From positions 1 to 63,322 of the forward strand of contig CALFTQ010000176.1 of NCBI GenBank assembly GCA_937916135.1: a stretch of DNA of 63,322 nt. Direction: 5' to 3'. The translations under genes and the position numbers were made by a program. The stretch is from an uncultured Verrucomicrobiales bacterium. Its GTDB lineage: Bacteria; Verrucomicrobiota; Verrucomicrobiia; Verrucomicrobiales; Akkermansiaceae. Under the pieces are notes generated by a model. The model worked only from the letters and a program-made list of their open reading frames with translations. It ran no database searches and was not told where the DNA came from. Positions within the stretch are counted from its first letter, which is position 1. Each line of letters begins with the position of its first letter. Shown here piece by piece: positions 25,061-33,678 of this stretch.

Positions 25061-27826
25061 TTAATGGGCTTCCAACCAGTTGGGGGCGGTGTTGGCCTCC
25101 ACCTCCAGCGGCACGCCGTTGGGGAGAGGCAGGGCGGAGCGCATGGCCTCTGTAATCTGCGGGATGAGGTCGTGCTCGTCCTGGTGCAGGTCGATGAGGA
25201 GTTCGTCGTGAATCTGCATGATGAGGCGGCTGCGACGGCCTTGCAGCAGCCCGGCCACGCGCACCATGGCGATTTTAATCATATCGGCCGCGCTGCCCTG
25301 GATGGGGGTGTTGATGGCGGTGCGCTCGGCGGCGGCGCGCAGGTTGAAGTTGGCGCTGTTCAGGTCGGGCAGCTTGCGGCGGCGTCCGCAGAGGGTTTCG
25401 GCATAGCCGCGCTCGCGGGCTTCGGTCACCAGTCTATCCATGCATTCCTTTACGCCGGGGAACTGGGCAAAGTAGCTTTCGATGAGTCCTGCCGCCTCGC
25501 CGCGCGGGCAGTCGAGCCGCTGGGAGAGGCCGAAGGCGGAGATACCGTAGATGATGCCGAAGTTCACGGTCTTGGCCTTGCGGCGCATATCGGCGGTCAC
25601 TTCCTCGTGCGGCACGCCGTAGATGCGGGCGGCGGTTTCGGCGTGGATATCACGGCCGGAGGTAAAGGCGGCAATCATGCCAGGGTCGCCGGAGAGGGCG
25701 GCCATGAGGCGCAGCTCCACCTGCGAATAGTCGGCAGAGAGGATGCTGTGCTGCGCATCGCGTGCCACGAAGGCGCGGCGGATGAGCTTGCCAGCCTCGG
25801 AGCGCACGGGGATGTTCTGCAGGTTCGGGTTCTGGGAGGCCAGACGACCGGTGGCGGTGACCATCTGCAGCAGGGTGGAGTGGATGCGGCCATCGCGCGG
25901 CGAGATGAAGCGGGGTAGGGCGTCCAGATAGGTGCCTTTCAGCTTGCTCATTTCGCGGTATTCCAGGATATCCGCCACCAGCGGGGAAAGGGGAACCAGC
26001 TTGCGCAGGGTTTCTTCATCGGTCACATACTGGCCGGTGCGGGTCTTCTTGGGCTTGGCCAGCAGCTTCATTTCATCGAAGAGGAGCTCGCCCAGCTGCC
26101 TGGGGGAGTTCAGGTTGATGGGGCGGCCCACCTGCGCATCAATGCGGGCGCGGATTGCTTCGATCTGCGCGCCGAGTTCATCGGAGCTCTTCTGCAGCAG
26201 ATCCGGCTCCACGCGCATGCCTTCTTCCTCGATGCCGGCAAGCACCGGTACCAGGGGGAACTCGATGCGGCGCATCAGCTCCTCCTGCCCGGCTTCCACG
26301 AGCTGCGGCTGCAGCACTTGGTACAGGCGCAGGGTCACATCGGCATCCTCGGCGGCGTATTCGGCCATGGTTTCCACGGGCACGGCGGCGGTGTCCATGT
26401 CCTTTCCCTTGCCAGCAATGTCTTCCAGATGAATGGTCTTGTATTGCAACAGGGCTTCGGCCATTTCATCCATGCCGTGGCGCAGCTCCGGGTAGAGTGC
26501 GCTGTGCGCCAGCATGCAGTCAAAGAAGGGGCCGTTCACCACCAGACCTGCCTGGTGCAGTACCTGGATATCAAATTTGGCATTCAGCCCGATTTTCTCG
26601 GCGCTGCCGGCAAAGGCGGGGGCGAAGCAATCCAGCCAGCCCGCTTCCGCAGCGGGGATGTAGTAGGCCTCGTGCGCATCGATGGCCACGGAGAAGCCCA
26701 GCATCTTATCCATGAGCGGGTCAAGCCCGGTGGTTTCGGTATCGAAGGCCCAGCGGGGGGCCTGCTCCATGCGGGCAGCCAGGGCGGCGCGTGCTTCCGG
26801 GGTATTGACCAGGTGGTACTGGTGCGGGGTGGAGTTGATATCTGTAAGCTGGGGCAGGGTGAAGAGATCCATCTGCTCCTCGCCACCGGCGCTTTCCGCT
26901 GCGGCGGGGGCTGCAGCGGCGGCGAAGAGCTCGCCCATATCCGCATCGCTGGGCTGGGTGCCGCAGAGTTTGCGCGCCAGTTCTTTGAATTCTAGCTTCT
27001 TGAGAATATCGGCCAGTGCCTTAGTGTCGAAATCCTTGATTTTGCAGTCCTCCAGCTTCAGCTCCACCGGCACATCGCGGCGGATGGTGACCAGCTCGTA
27101 GGAAAGGCGGGCGGCCTCGGCATTCTGCTCAATCTTCTCGCGCATCTTGCCCTTGATTTCGGCACTGCGGGCCAGCATTTCCTCAATGCTGCCGAACTGG
27201 GTGATGAGCTTTCTGGCCGAAACGGCGCCCACGCCGGGCACGCCGGGGATGTTGTCCGATGCATCACCCATGAGGGCCAGGATATCGATAATCTGGCGCG
27301 GGTCGGCAATGCCCCATTCCTCCAGGAACTCCGCCACGCCCACGGTCTCGAAATCGCTGCCCTTCTTGCCCGGGCGCCAGAAGGAACAGGTGGGCGAGAG
27401 CAGCTGCCCCAGGTCCTTATCCTTCGAGACCATGTAGGCGTGCATGTCGCCCGCTTCATCGCTCATGCGGGTGATGGTGCCGATGAGGTCATCGGCCTCG
27501 TAACCGGGCATGCGCAGGGTCTTGATACGCATGGCGGCCAGAATATCCACAATCCAGGGGATGGAATCGCGAAGCTCCTGCGGCATGGCCTGGCGGTTTG
27601 CCTTGTATTCCGGGAATCGCTCGTGGCGGAAGGTGGGGCCGCTGGGGTCCAGACAGGCTACAATGTGCGTGGGCTTTTCCTTCTCAATAAGGTGCACTAC
27701 GGTGTTGATGAAGCCGAACATGGCCGAGGTGTTCAGCCCCGTGGAATTGCGCATGGGGTTGTTGATAAAGGCGTAGAAGGCGCGGTAGATGAGCGCCATG
27801 CCATCCAGAATGCAGAGTGTAGCCAT
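25061..27826 (-). CDS. polA: DNA polymerase I
   Basis: The 921-aa enzyme fills gaps and removes primers. It has an N-terminal 5'-3' exonuclease (residues ~1-290, DG-x-x-L-x-Y-R-A-F-Y near the start), a 3'-5' proofreading domain (AFDTETTGLDP with intact DxE) and a polymerase domain with motif A DYSQVELR and motif C QIHDELLID. The ATG at 27826 gives the family N-terminus (MATLCILDGMALIYRAFY); the open frame runs ~60 codons further upstream but that part is not conserved in the family. Cotranscription with the DUF1016 gene (15 bp away) is likely. Confidence 0.96.
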   Translation of the reverse strand: MATLCILDGMALIYRAFYAFINNPMRNSTGLNTSAMFGFINTVVHLIEKEKPTHIVACLDPSGPTFRHERFPEYKANRQAMPQELRDSIPWIVDILAAMRIKTLRMPGYEADDLIGTITRMSDEAGDMHAYMVSKDKDLGQLLSPTCSFWRPGKKGSDFETVGVAEFLEEWGIADPRQIIDILALMGDASDNIPGVPGVGAVSARKLITQFGSIEEMLARSAEIKGKMREKIEQNAEAARLSYELVTIRRDVPVELKLEDCKIKDFDTKALADILKKLEFKELARKLCGTQPSDADMGELFAAAAAPAAAESAGGEEQMDLFTLPQLTDINSTPHQYHLVNTPEARAALAARMEQAPRWAFDTETTGLDPLMDKMLGFSVAIDAHEAYYIPAAEAGWLDCFAPAFAGSAEKIGLNAKFDIQVLHQAGLVVNGPFFDCMLAHSALYPELRHGMDEMAEALLQYKTIHLEDIAGKGKDMDTAAVPVETMAEYAAEDADVTLRLYQVLQPQLVEAGQEELMRRIEFPLVPVLAGIEEEGMRVEPDLLQKSSDELGAQIEAIRARIDAQVGRPINLNSPRQLGELLFDEMKLLAKPKKTRTGQYVTDEETLRKLVPLSPLVADILEYREMSKLKGTYLDALPRFISPRDGRIHSTLLQMVTATGRLASQNPNLQNIPVRSEAGKLIRRAFVARDAQHSILSADYSQVELRLMAALSGDPGMIAAFTSGRDIHAETAARIYGVPHEEVTADMRRKAKTVNFGIIYGISAFGLSQRLDCPRGEAAGLIESYFAQFPGVKECMDRLVTEARERGYAETLCGRRRKLPDLNSANFNLRAAAERTAINTPIQGSAADMIKIAMVRVAGLLQGRRSRLIMQIHDELLIDLHQDEHDLIPQITEAMRSALPLPNGVPLEVEANTAPNWLEAH

Positions 27827-27904
27827 CAGGCGGCTAATGTAGCATATTCTGCCCTGTTCCCGCAAGTGAAATGAAGGACAGCGTGCTAAATTGGAATTTG
27901 TGAA

Positions 27905-27943
27905 CAAAAATCCCCTGCGCCGATAATGCGGGCAGGGGATTTT
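27905..27943 (-). terminator. Terminator of the 27972-28610 gene
   Basis: AAATCCCCTGC (27908-27918 region) pairs with GCAGGGGATTT (27932-27942). On the minus strand the hairpin is followed by a T-run. It separates the secreted coil protein from polA. A recurrent AAATTGGAATTTG word lies just beside it. Confidence 0.82.
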
Positions 27944-27971
27944 CGGGAATAGTGGGGAATGAAGAAGCTTA

Positions 27972-28610
27972 TCAGTATGCCTGGCTGTTCTTCTCTTCGT
28001 ATTCCTCATCAATTTCAGAGATGGCCTCTTCCTGATTTACGCGCAGGATTTCCCTCACCTTGTCCAGGGTGCCCATGTTGATGCTGACCTCAGGCTTTTT
28101 CTCTTTCTTCTTTTTCTTAGAGGAGCTTTCCTGAGGAGAATCCCAGTTGCTTTGCTGCTGCTTGTTGCGCTGTTTCTCGCTGAACTCCATAAAATCCTTG
28201 TACAGTTTCTTGCGCTTGGAGCCCAGTTTGATGTGCGAGGGTTTCAGGTCCTCAACGGTGATTTCCATGCCGTTGACGGTGGCGGGAGTATTTTCGATAT
28301 AGAGGGCCGAGTATTTTTTGAGGATGTCATCGGCCATTTTATTGATTTTATTGTAATCTCGCTCGTTCTTGGCCTTCTTGAGGAGATTGGTCAGCTGGCG
28401 GATATCCTTGTACTCGGCGGCAGTCTGCTGCTGGGTGGCAATCAGCATGGCCCGCTTCCATTCCTTGCTGTCTTTTTCAGGGGCTGCGCTTTCTGCAGCA
28501 TCTTCTCCTTCTGTTGCTTCTGCATTATTTTCGGTCTCGGCACAGACGGGGTGCATGTACAGGCTCGCCCCAATCAGCATGCTCAGTGTGTAGGTGAAAA
28601 TATGTTTCAT
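27972..28610 (-). CDS. Secreted charged/coiled protein, 212 aa
   Basis: A signal peptide (core IFTYTLSMLIGASLYM, cleavage after VCA around residue 23) leads into a Glu/Ala-rich linker, a helical region (~50-115) and a Lys-rich low-complexity stretch (~165-175). It is probably periplasmic. ATG at 28610 was chosen over 28616. A near-consensus promoter stands at 28638-28666 and a terminator follows. Family unknown. Confidence 0.75.
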   Translation of the reverse strand: MKHIFTYTLSMLIGASLYMHPVCAETENNAEATEGEDAAESAAPEKDSKEWKRAMLIATQQQTAAEYKDIRQLTNLLKKAKNERDYNKINKMADDILKKYSALYIENTPATVNGMEITVEDLKPSHIKLGSKRKKLYKDFMEFSEKQRNKQQQSNWDSPQESSSKKKKKEKKPEVSINMGTLDKVREILRVNQEEAISEIDEEYEEKNSQAY

Positions 28611-28637
28611 GTGCAAGATAAGTTGATTGTGCCCTGT

Positions 28638-28666
28638 ATGGTAGACTGTAATGCACCTGCGGTCAA
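28638..28666 (-). promoter_or_regulatory. Promoter for the secreted coil protein
   Basis: On the minus strand TTGACC (28661-28666) and TACCAT (28638-28643) are 17 bp apart, ~28 bp before the ATG. Confidence 0.6.
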
Positions 28667-28909
28667 GAGAAATAATAGGACAGGGAGTATATTTTCACTG
28701 TGCATGCTTTCCGGATGGAACGCAGTATCCCCTGGCGTTCTTTTGCTGACAAGGGACCAGCCCAGTGCTTTAATGGGCACCGGCAAGAGCCCGGGGCTGC
28801 CTCAATTCGCAAGAACGGTGAGCCTGCTGGCCGAGCGGCCCCCGACCCCGCACGGGTAATCGCACTGCAGCCGATTTGCCGCTGAACAAAACAACCTACA
28901 ATTACCACT

Positions 28910-29818
28910 ATGGCTGATATCGAAAGCAACTACCAGATTAAGTATTCCGAGAAGTGGGGCAGCTACCTGCAGCAGGAGGTTTCGCGTCTCGATAAGTATG
29001 TGACCGTGGAAACCGGGCTCACGGGTAAGATGGCCGCCTTTGACCAGTATGGCCTGCTCTCCTTCACTGAGAAAACCACCCGCATGCAGGCGACTCAGGT
29101 GGATGAGGCACCCACGAAGCGCCGCGTGATTCACCCCAAGATTTTCACCAAGGCTGTGGGCTTTGATGAGTTCGATGCCAAGAAACTGGCCAATATCGAT
29201 GTGCCGGTGAGCAAGACGATTGAGAGCCTGCGCGCCGCCGCCGGCCGCTGCATGGATAAGGTGATGATAGAGGCATTCCTGGGGGCGAACTACACGGGAG
29301 AGAATGGCACCACATCCGTTTCGCTGCCGAGCACGCAGACGGTGGCCAAGGACTTTGTGGAGAGCGGTTCTGCCGTCGCCAGCAACCTGACGGTGGGCAA
29401 GCTGCGCCGTGCGCTTACCATCCTGCAGCAGAATGAGGCCTGGAGTGATGAACGCCGCGCCTATGGTGATGAACTGGTGCTGGCCTGCTCCAGCAGCCAG
29501 ATTAACGCTCTGCTGCAGCAGCAGGAAGTCTCCAGCTTCGACTACAACGCCGTGCGCGCCCTGGCCGAAGGCAGACTGGATACCTTCCTCGGCTTCCGCA
29601 TCATCCGCACGGAGCAGCTCCCCATCGATTCGAGCAAGGTGCGTTCCTGTATCGCCTGGGTGAAGAGCCGCGCCCAGTTCGGTATCTGGGATGATTTCAA
29701 GGTGAAGCTGTCCGTGCGCGATGACCTGGACGAAACGCTCCAGATTCGTGCCAAGTTTGCCTGCGGTGCCACTCGCCTGCAGGAGGAAGGCTTCGTGAAG
29801 ATTCTTTGCGCTGAGTAA
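28910..29818 (+). CDS. Phage major capsid protein (lone gene)
   Basis: The 302-aa product resembles coat proteins of tailed phages. Its N-terminal arm (EVSRLDKYVTVETGLTG) is followed by a charged E-loop-like region with VDEAPTKRRVI, and a late A-domain-like part contains DTFLGFRIIRTEQLP, a common capsid strand pattern. It is intact. No protease, scaffold, portal or tail gene adjoins it; the terminase block is 7.3 kb away across housekeeping genes. No Shine-Dalgarno is seen. A GC-rich perfect hairpin (29851-29861 with 29866-29876) lies 33 bp downstream. Confidence 0.8.
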   Translation: MADIESNYQIKYSEKWGSYLQQEVSRLDKYVTVETGLTGKMAAFDQYGLLSFTEKTTRMQATQVDEAPTKRRVIHPKIFTKAVGFDEFDAKKLANIDVPVSKTIESLRAAAGRCMDKVMIEAFLGANYTGENGTTSVSLPSTQTVAKDFVESGSAVASNLTVGKLRRALTILQQNEAWSDERRAYGDELVLACSSSQINALLQQQEVSSFDYNAVRALAEGRLDTFLGFRIIRTEQLPIDSSKVRSCIAWVKSRAQFGIWDDFKVKLSVRDDLDETLQIRAKFACGATRLQEEGFVKILCAE

Positions 29819-29963
29819 GCGAGAGAAACAGGAGAAAGGGAGAAAGACAGCCCCCGGTGGAGAAATCCACCGGGGGAAAATCTGTTGAACACAAGCCCTG
29901 GGGCGCGGGGAAGCACCCGGCCGGGTGAGTTCCGCCTGCGCAGTATTACCCGGCGGGAGATGC

Positions 29964-30740
29964 TCAGGACTGCGCAATACGCTTGCCGAGGGGGAGGAGA
30001 AGCCTGGCGCCTAGCAGCATGAAAAGCGTGCCCGGGAAGAGTAAAATAAAGCTGCCGATGATGGCCGGATCGTGGATAACGAAGTGGGCGGCGATGAGCT
30101 GCAGAAGAATCGGGACAACTACCGCGGCATACCAGAGGCGCACATGCAAGGGGCGGCGCAGGGTGAAACCGGGGAAGAACAGCAGGAAGCCCAGCGGCAG
30201 CAGCAGGAAAAAGCTCAGTAAATAGAACAGGAGAACAATGGCAATCAGCGCCTGGCTATCGCGCTGAACCTCAAAGGCCGGGTCGTAAGCCGCGTCAATG
30301 CAGAGGCCATCGGCGTCTGCCGGACGGCTGAAAACAAGTGAGGTGCAGCCCTTGTCCCCTCGGGTAAGCGTCAGCCCCCTGGTCGGATACCCCCAATCAA
30401 TGTGGTCTGCCCTCAGGAGGATGAGCTCTTCCTGCGTGTGGTATGTGGTGGTGGGGGCACCATGAGAACTCGCTCCGGGGATGAGTCGGAAGTGATTGAT
30501 AAGGTGCGTTTCTGTCTCCGGGGCAGAGGGAAAGGTGAAGGTGTAGCAGACGTCGCCGTTTCCCGCATCTCTGGTCTTGAGCATATTCAGTCCTGCCGGG
30601 GCGGGGCCGAACCAGGCGTGGTATTCTTCCCAGTTTTCTTCCGGGCTGGTGAAAAGGTGCCAGGGGAAGAAAACCGCCACGAGTAGCAGCAGGACAAAGA
30701 GCAGGTAGCCGAAAACGAATCTGATGCGCTTTTTACTCAT
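29964..30740 (-). CDS. Membrane protein, tandem paralogue A (258 aa)
   Basis: One N-terminal helix, an extracytoplasmic domain (~35-165) and three C-terminal helices are predicted by eye. It shares W-x-x-x-x-A-W-x-G-P-x-P early and P-L-G-F-L-L-x-F-P later with the neighbour at 30756-31580, so the pair arose by tandem duplication. The genes lie 15 bp apart. Function unknown. Confidence 0.75.
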   Translation of the reverse strand: MSKKRIRFVFGYLLFVLLLLVAVFFPWHLFTSPEENWEEYHAWFGPAPAGLNMLKTRDAGNGDVCYTFTFPSAPETETHLINHFRLIPGASSHGAPTTTYHTQEELILLRADHIDWGYPTRGLTLTRGDKGCTSLVFSRPADADGLCIDAAYDPAFEVQRDSQALIAIVLLFYLLSFFLLLPLGFLLFFPGFTLRRPLHVRLWYAAVVVPILLQLIAAHFVIHDPAIIGSFILLFPGTLFMLLGARLLLPLGKRIAQS

Positions 30741-30755
30741 GAGGGAATGGATGTT

Positions 30756-31580
30756 TCAAGTTCGTGCCCGCAGCAGGTTACGCGCTATGAGGTAGAGCAC
30801 CAGCGCACCGATGAGCTGCAGGGGCTCCACAATAATGAGAAGCGCGATGAAGGCAACTAGTGCTTCGCTGCCGGAGTATATGAAAGGGAGGGTGAGGAAC
30901 CCCACCCCGATGGGGTAGAGCAGAGCCGTGGCAAACCAGAGGGCAGTGTGCCCCTTTTTTCTCAGATCAAAGCGGGGGAAGAGCAGCAGGAAGCCCAGCG
31001 GCGCCAGCAGGAAGAAGGCCACTACGGCGCCGCCGTACAGCACCACATACCAGGCCGGAAAATCGCGCCCCTGTCCTGGTTCGTAAGCGGAGAATACGTA
31101 GGAATGGTTACCAAAGGTATTGTCCCAGCGGTAGCGGAAGACCAGCATCGTGCGGCCATCCCGCAGACGGGCCAGTGCCATATCCTTCACATCGTAGACC
31201 GGCTCGCCGGTGCGGATTTCCGCCAGACGTTTCCGCCAGGCGGTGAGCAAGGGCGATTCCGGGTCGACGGCCTCCCGCCAGTGCGGTTGCAGTCGGCTGG
31301 TTCCGTGCCTGCCAGCTGCCAGGCTGAAACGCTCCGCGATTTCCGCGCGCCAATCTTCCGGGGCGTGGAAGAGAAAGGTAATGCCCTTGTAGTCATCTTG
31401 GCCGGTCACCCAATCCTCCGTATGCAATTCCTGCGGGGGCGGGCCGAGCCAGGCCTGGAAACAGCTCCATTTCTCCCGTGGTGTCAGCTCCGGCAGCGGG
31501 CTGGGCAGGCAGATCAGCGCAGCTAGCCCCAGAATCATCAGGGAGTAGCAGATGCAGTAGATGCGGCGAGCCCGGCTCAT
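30756..31580 (-). CDS. Membrane protein, tandem paralogue B (274 aa)
   Basis: Same architecture as the downstream gene: N-terminal helix (~10-28), soluble domain with the AWLGPPP motif (~43-49), then helices at ~180-205, 215-235 and 240-265 with APLGFLLLFPRF between. It is the first gene of the pair. No known family recognised. Confidence 0.75.
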   Translation of the reverse strand: MSRARRIYCICYSLMILGLAALICLPSPLPELTPREKWSCFQAWLGPPPQELHTEDWVTGQDDYKGITFLFHAPEDWRAEIAERFSLAAGRHGTSRLQPHWREAVDPESPLLTAWRKRLAEIRTGEPVYDVKDMALARLRDGRTMLVFRYRWDNTFGNHSYVFSAYEPGQGRDFPAWYVVLYGGAVVAFFLLAPLGFLLLFPRFDLRKKGHTALWFATALLYPIGVGFLTLPFIYSGSEALVAFIALLIIVEPLQLIGALVLYLIARNLLRART

Positions 31581-31664
31581 GGCGGGATGTTAGCAGATTC
31601 CCCAGGGGTGTTCAAGTTTTATTCCGGCTCTGTTTCCCCTTTTGCGAGAGGAGGATGAGGCAGT

Positions 31665-31874
31665 TTAAAAGAAGTATCCGGATTCCTGGCTCCAGGCAGA
31701 GATGGCGGCCTCCGCTGCAGGGGAAAGCCGGGGCTCCTCACCGGGGGCAGGGGGACATATCAGGGCCCGGTAGGTGTTGGTGTCGGTTTTGTAGGGGGTA
31801 GAAGAATTGAGTGCCGGGCTGTGCGGCTTTCCTTTTAATGATGAGGCAATTAAAGATTGATGTGTTATCCGCAT
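31665..31874 (-). CDS. Doubtful small ORF, possibly a gene fragment cut by a repeat element
   Basis: A 69-codon frame runs out of the inverted repeat at 31845-31856. The part outside the element (about 57 codons) has a protein-like composition ending in SPAAEAAISAWSQESGYFF. It has no ribosome-binding site. It may be the 3' remnant of a gene interrupted by the repeat cluster, or simply non-coding. Confidence 0.25.
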   Translation of the reverse strand: MRITHQSLIASSLKGKPHSPALNSSTPYKTDTNTYRALICPPAPGEEPRLSPAAEAAISAWSQESGYFF

Positions 31875-32212
31875 TGGTGGTGACGGATAAATTGGAATTG
31901 GGCGAGCCGCAGGCGAGCGGAAAATCAGCCTCGGCAGGGGTGACAGAAAGCACAGCATCAGTGTATTGCATCGCCTTCTGTCACCCCTCCGGGGCTCCAT
32001 TTTATTTTATCGCATTCCGGGGGCTGCGCCCGCTTTGCGGGCTTACCCCCGGCTAGTGTTCTTTCACCCACTTCGTGGGCTCAAATTTCCTCGGGCTTTC
32101 AGCCCGAAAAATTCCAATTTGTCGTTGAGTCCAAGCAATATTCTTTAATTGCCGGAGCAATAATGTTGCAGATATTTCTATTGACTTACAAATCTTTGGG
32201 ATACGTGCGTGG
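31845..32212. repeat. REP/MITE-like repeat cluster
   Basis: Two perfect 12-bp inverted repeats, GGCAATTAAAGA (31845-31856) and TCTTTAATTGCC (32142-32153), bound the cluster. Nested inside them are AAATTGGAATT (31890-31900) and AATTCCAATTT (32110-32120). The interior has several GC-rich palindromes, such as GGGGGCTGCGCCC, CACTTCGTGG and CGGGCTTTCAGCCCG. The right end (32111-32212) matches the arms at 79-162 and 34945-35027. No gene is convincing in the 725 bp between 31581 and 32305. Confidence 0.7.
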
Positions 32213-32305
32213 GTTTTGTCCTGGCGTCTGTTTATTTCCTGCTTGCTATCGGCGTGGAAATGCGTTAGAATGTGGCAGCGTAGAGGGTTACGCCTAATCA
32301 GTATC

Positions 32306-33100
32306 ATGGCTCACGAAACAGCATTCCTGGGGGCAAGCACGGTGTTCGGCAAGTATTGGACCAAACGCCGCTACTTTGATTATCTCATTGATAAGGAAAA
32401 TTTTAAGCTCACTTTCGGTCGTTCGTTCCGCATGATGGTGTATCTGGATAATGCCGTGGCAAACGGCCCTGCCAAGGTGCGTTCGGATGTGGAGGCTGAT
32501 ACCCGCGCTACGAATTACCTTATTAACCACCTGGCTGATATCAAGCCGGAGTTCACGGTGTTTGTGACCACCTGCGACATGCTGCCGGAGACGGCGGATG
32601 AAAATACTCCGGCTCTGGAGAGCAGTGATGACCCCTACGTGCAGAACCGCATCAATCTGTACCGTGAGCTCAATCGCCAGTATGGCCGGGTGCTGAACGT
32701 GCATCTGACAGAGATTGCCAATCCTAACCCGGATTTCAATCCTTTGCTGGCCACTATTCTGAACCCGGATAGTTCCCCCAAACCGCTTCCTTTCGCCCCG
32801 CTGGAATACCACCAGCTCTACCTGCCTCAGCGTATCATGGGTGATGTAGACCGCTGCATTCCGCTGGGTATTCCTGCTATCATTCCCGCTATGCCGCAGT
32901 TGACCACAACCGAGCTGGTGAATTTGCTGAATCCCGGTCTGGCTAAGCGGCTGCGAGACCCGGAAACGACCGACCCGCGTGGTTCTGACCGCAAGTCCGT
33001 TCATTCTTTCCAGTGGCTTGACCCGAAGGATGGATACCTGCTGACCAAGGAAGACCAGATGGAACTGCTGAAGTTCTATTTTGCTCCCGAAATGCTCTGA
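32306..33100 (+). CDS. Hypothetical protein, perhaps a divergent SDR/epimerase
   Basis: The 264-aa product opens with FLGASTVFGKYW, then strand-helix units (for example FTVFVTTCDMLP around residue 95 and YVQNRINLYRELNR ~120-133). This order is faintly like an atypical short-chain dehydrogenase lacking a normal GxxGxxG loop. I regard that only as a possibility. The stop overlaps the GtrA start by one base, suggesting a joint role in surface polysaccharide or lipid-linked sugar metabolism. ATG 32306 chosen because the frame upstream lies in the repeat arm. Confidence 0.7.
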   Translation: MAHETAFLGASTVFGKYWTKRRYFDYLIDKENFKLTFGRSFRMMVYLDNAVANGPAKVRSDVEADTRATNYLINHLADIKPEFTVFVTTCDMLPETADENTPALESSDDPYVQNRINLYRELNRQYGRVLNVHLTEIANPNPDFNPLLATILNPDSSPKPLPFAPLEYHQLYLPQRIMGDVDRCIPLGIPAIIPAMPQLTTTELVNLLNPGLAKRLRDPETTDPRGSDRKSVHSFQWLDPKDGYLLTKEDQMELLKFYFAPEML

Positions 33101-33573
33101 TGTCCCGGGCGCTGAAACAGGCCGGTGGGGAATTTGCCCGCTTTTTTGTGGTGGGTGTGGGGGCCACGCTGCTGCACTTGGTGGTGTATCTGCTGCTGAA
33201 CTGGTTGTTTGACCTGTCGGAGAAGGATGCGCTGGGTATCACCCTGACTTATGCCGTGGGCTATGCGGTGAGCTTTGTGGCGAATTATATTGTTTCTCTG
33301 CGCTGGACTTTCAAGACTCAGGGTAGTGTGAGCAAAGGTCTGGGCTTCGCGTTTTCTCACCTGGTGAATGCAGGCATGCATCTGGGGTTACTTAATTTGT
33401 TCCGCGCTGTGGGGGCAGGGGATGCGCTGAGCATGCTGCTCATCTGGCTTACCCCCTGGTTGGTGGAGTGGCTGCCGGTACTCGGGCGCCCGGAATCCCT
33501 CCTCCCCCTGCCGGTGTATGTGATTGTGGTACCGGTGAATTTCCTCATGGTACGCTTCTTCCTGAAACGCTGA
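33100..33573 (+). CDS. GtrA-like flippase/membrane protein
   Basis: The 157-aa protein has four membrane helices in the GtrA pattern: F-x-x-V-G-x-x-A-T-x-x-x-H at the start, YAVGYAVSFVANYIVSLRWTF (shown here by its key residues N-Y-x-x-x-x-x-W-T-F at ~65-75) and a last helix ending in a basic tail. GtrA proteins are thought to move undecaprenyl-linked sugars. Start and upstream stop share one base. Confidence 0.85.
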   Translation: MSRALKQAGGEFARFFVVGVGATLLHLVVYLLLNWLFDLSEKDALGITLTYAVGYAVSFVANYIVSLRWTFKTQGSVSKGLGFAFSHLVNAGMHLGLLNLFRAVGAGDALSMLLIWLTPWLVEWLPVLGRPESLLPLPVYVIVVPVNFLMVRFFLKR

Positions 33574-33606
33574 ATTTTCTTGCTTTCTAATAGATATTCT
33601 AACTCC

Positions 33607-33636
33607 TTGAGCTGCGCAATCTAACTGCGGTATGCT
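33607..33636 (+). promoter_or_regulatory. Promoter of the outer-membrane barrel gene
   Basis: TTGAGC (33607-33612) and TATGCT (33631-33636) are 18 bp apart, 42 bp before the ATG. Confidence 0.55.
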
Positions 33637-33678
33637 CGCGCACAGCGGCTGAGGTGAACCAAACAGCCCTGTGTGATT

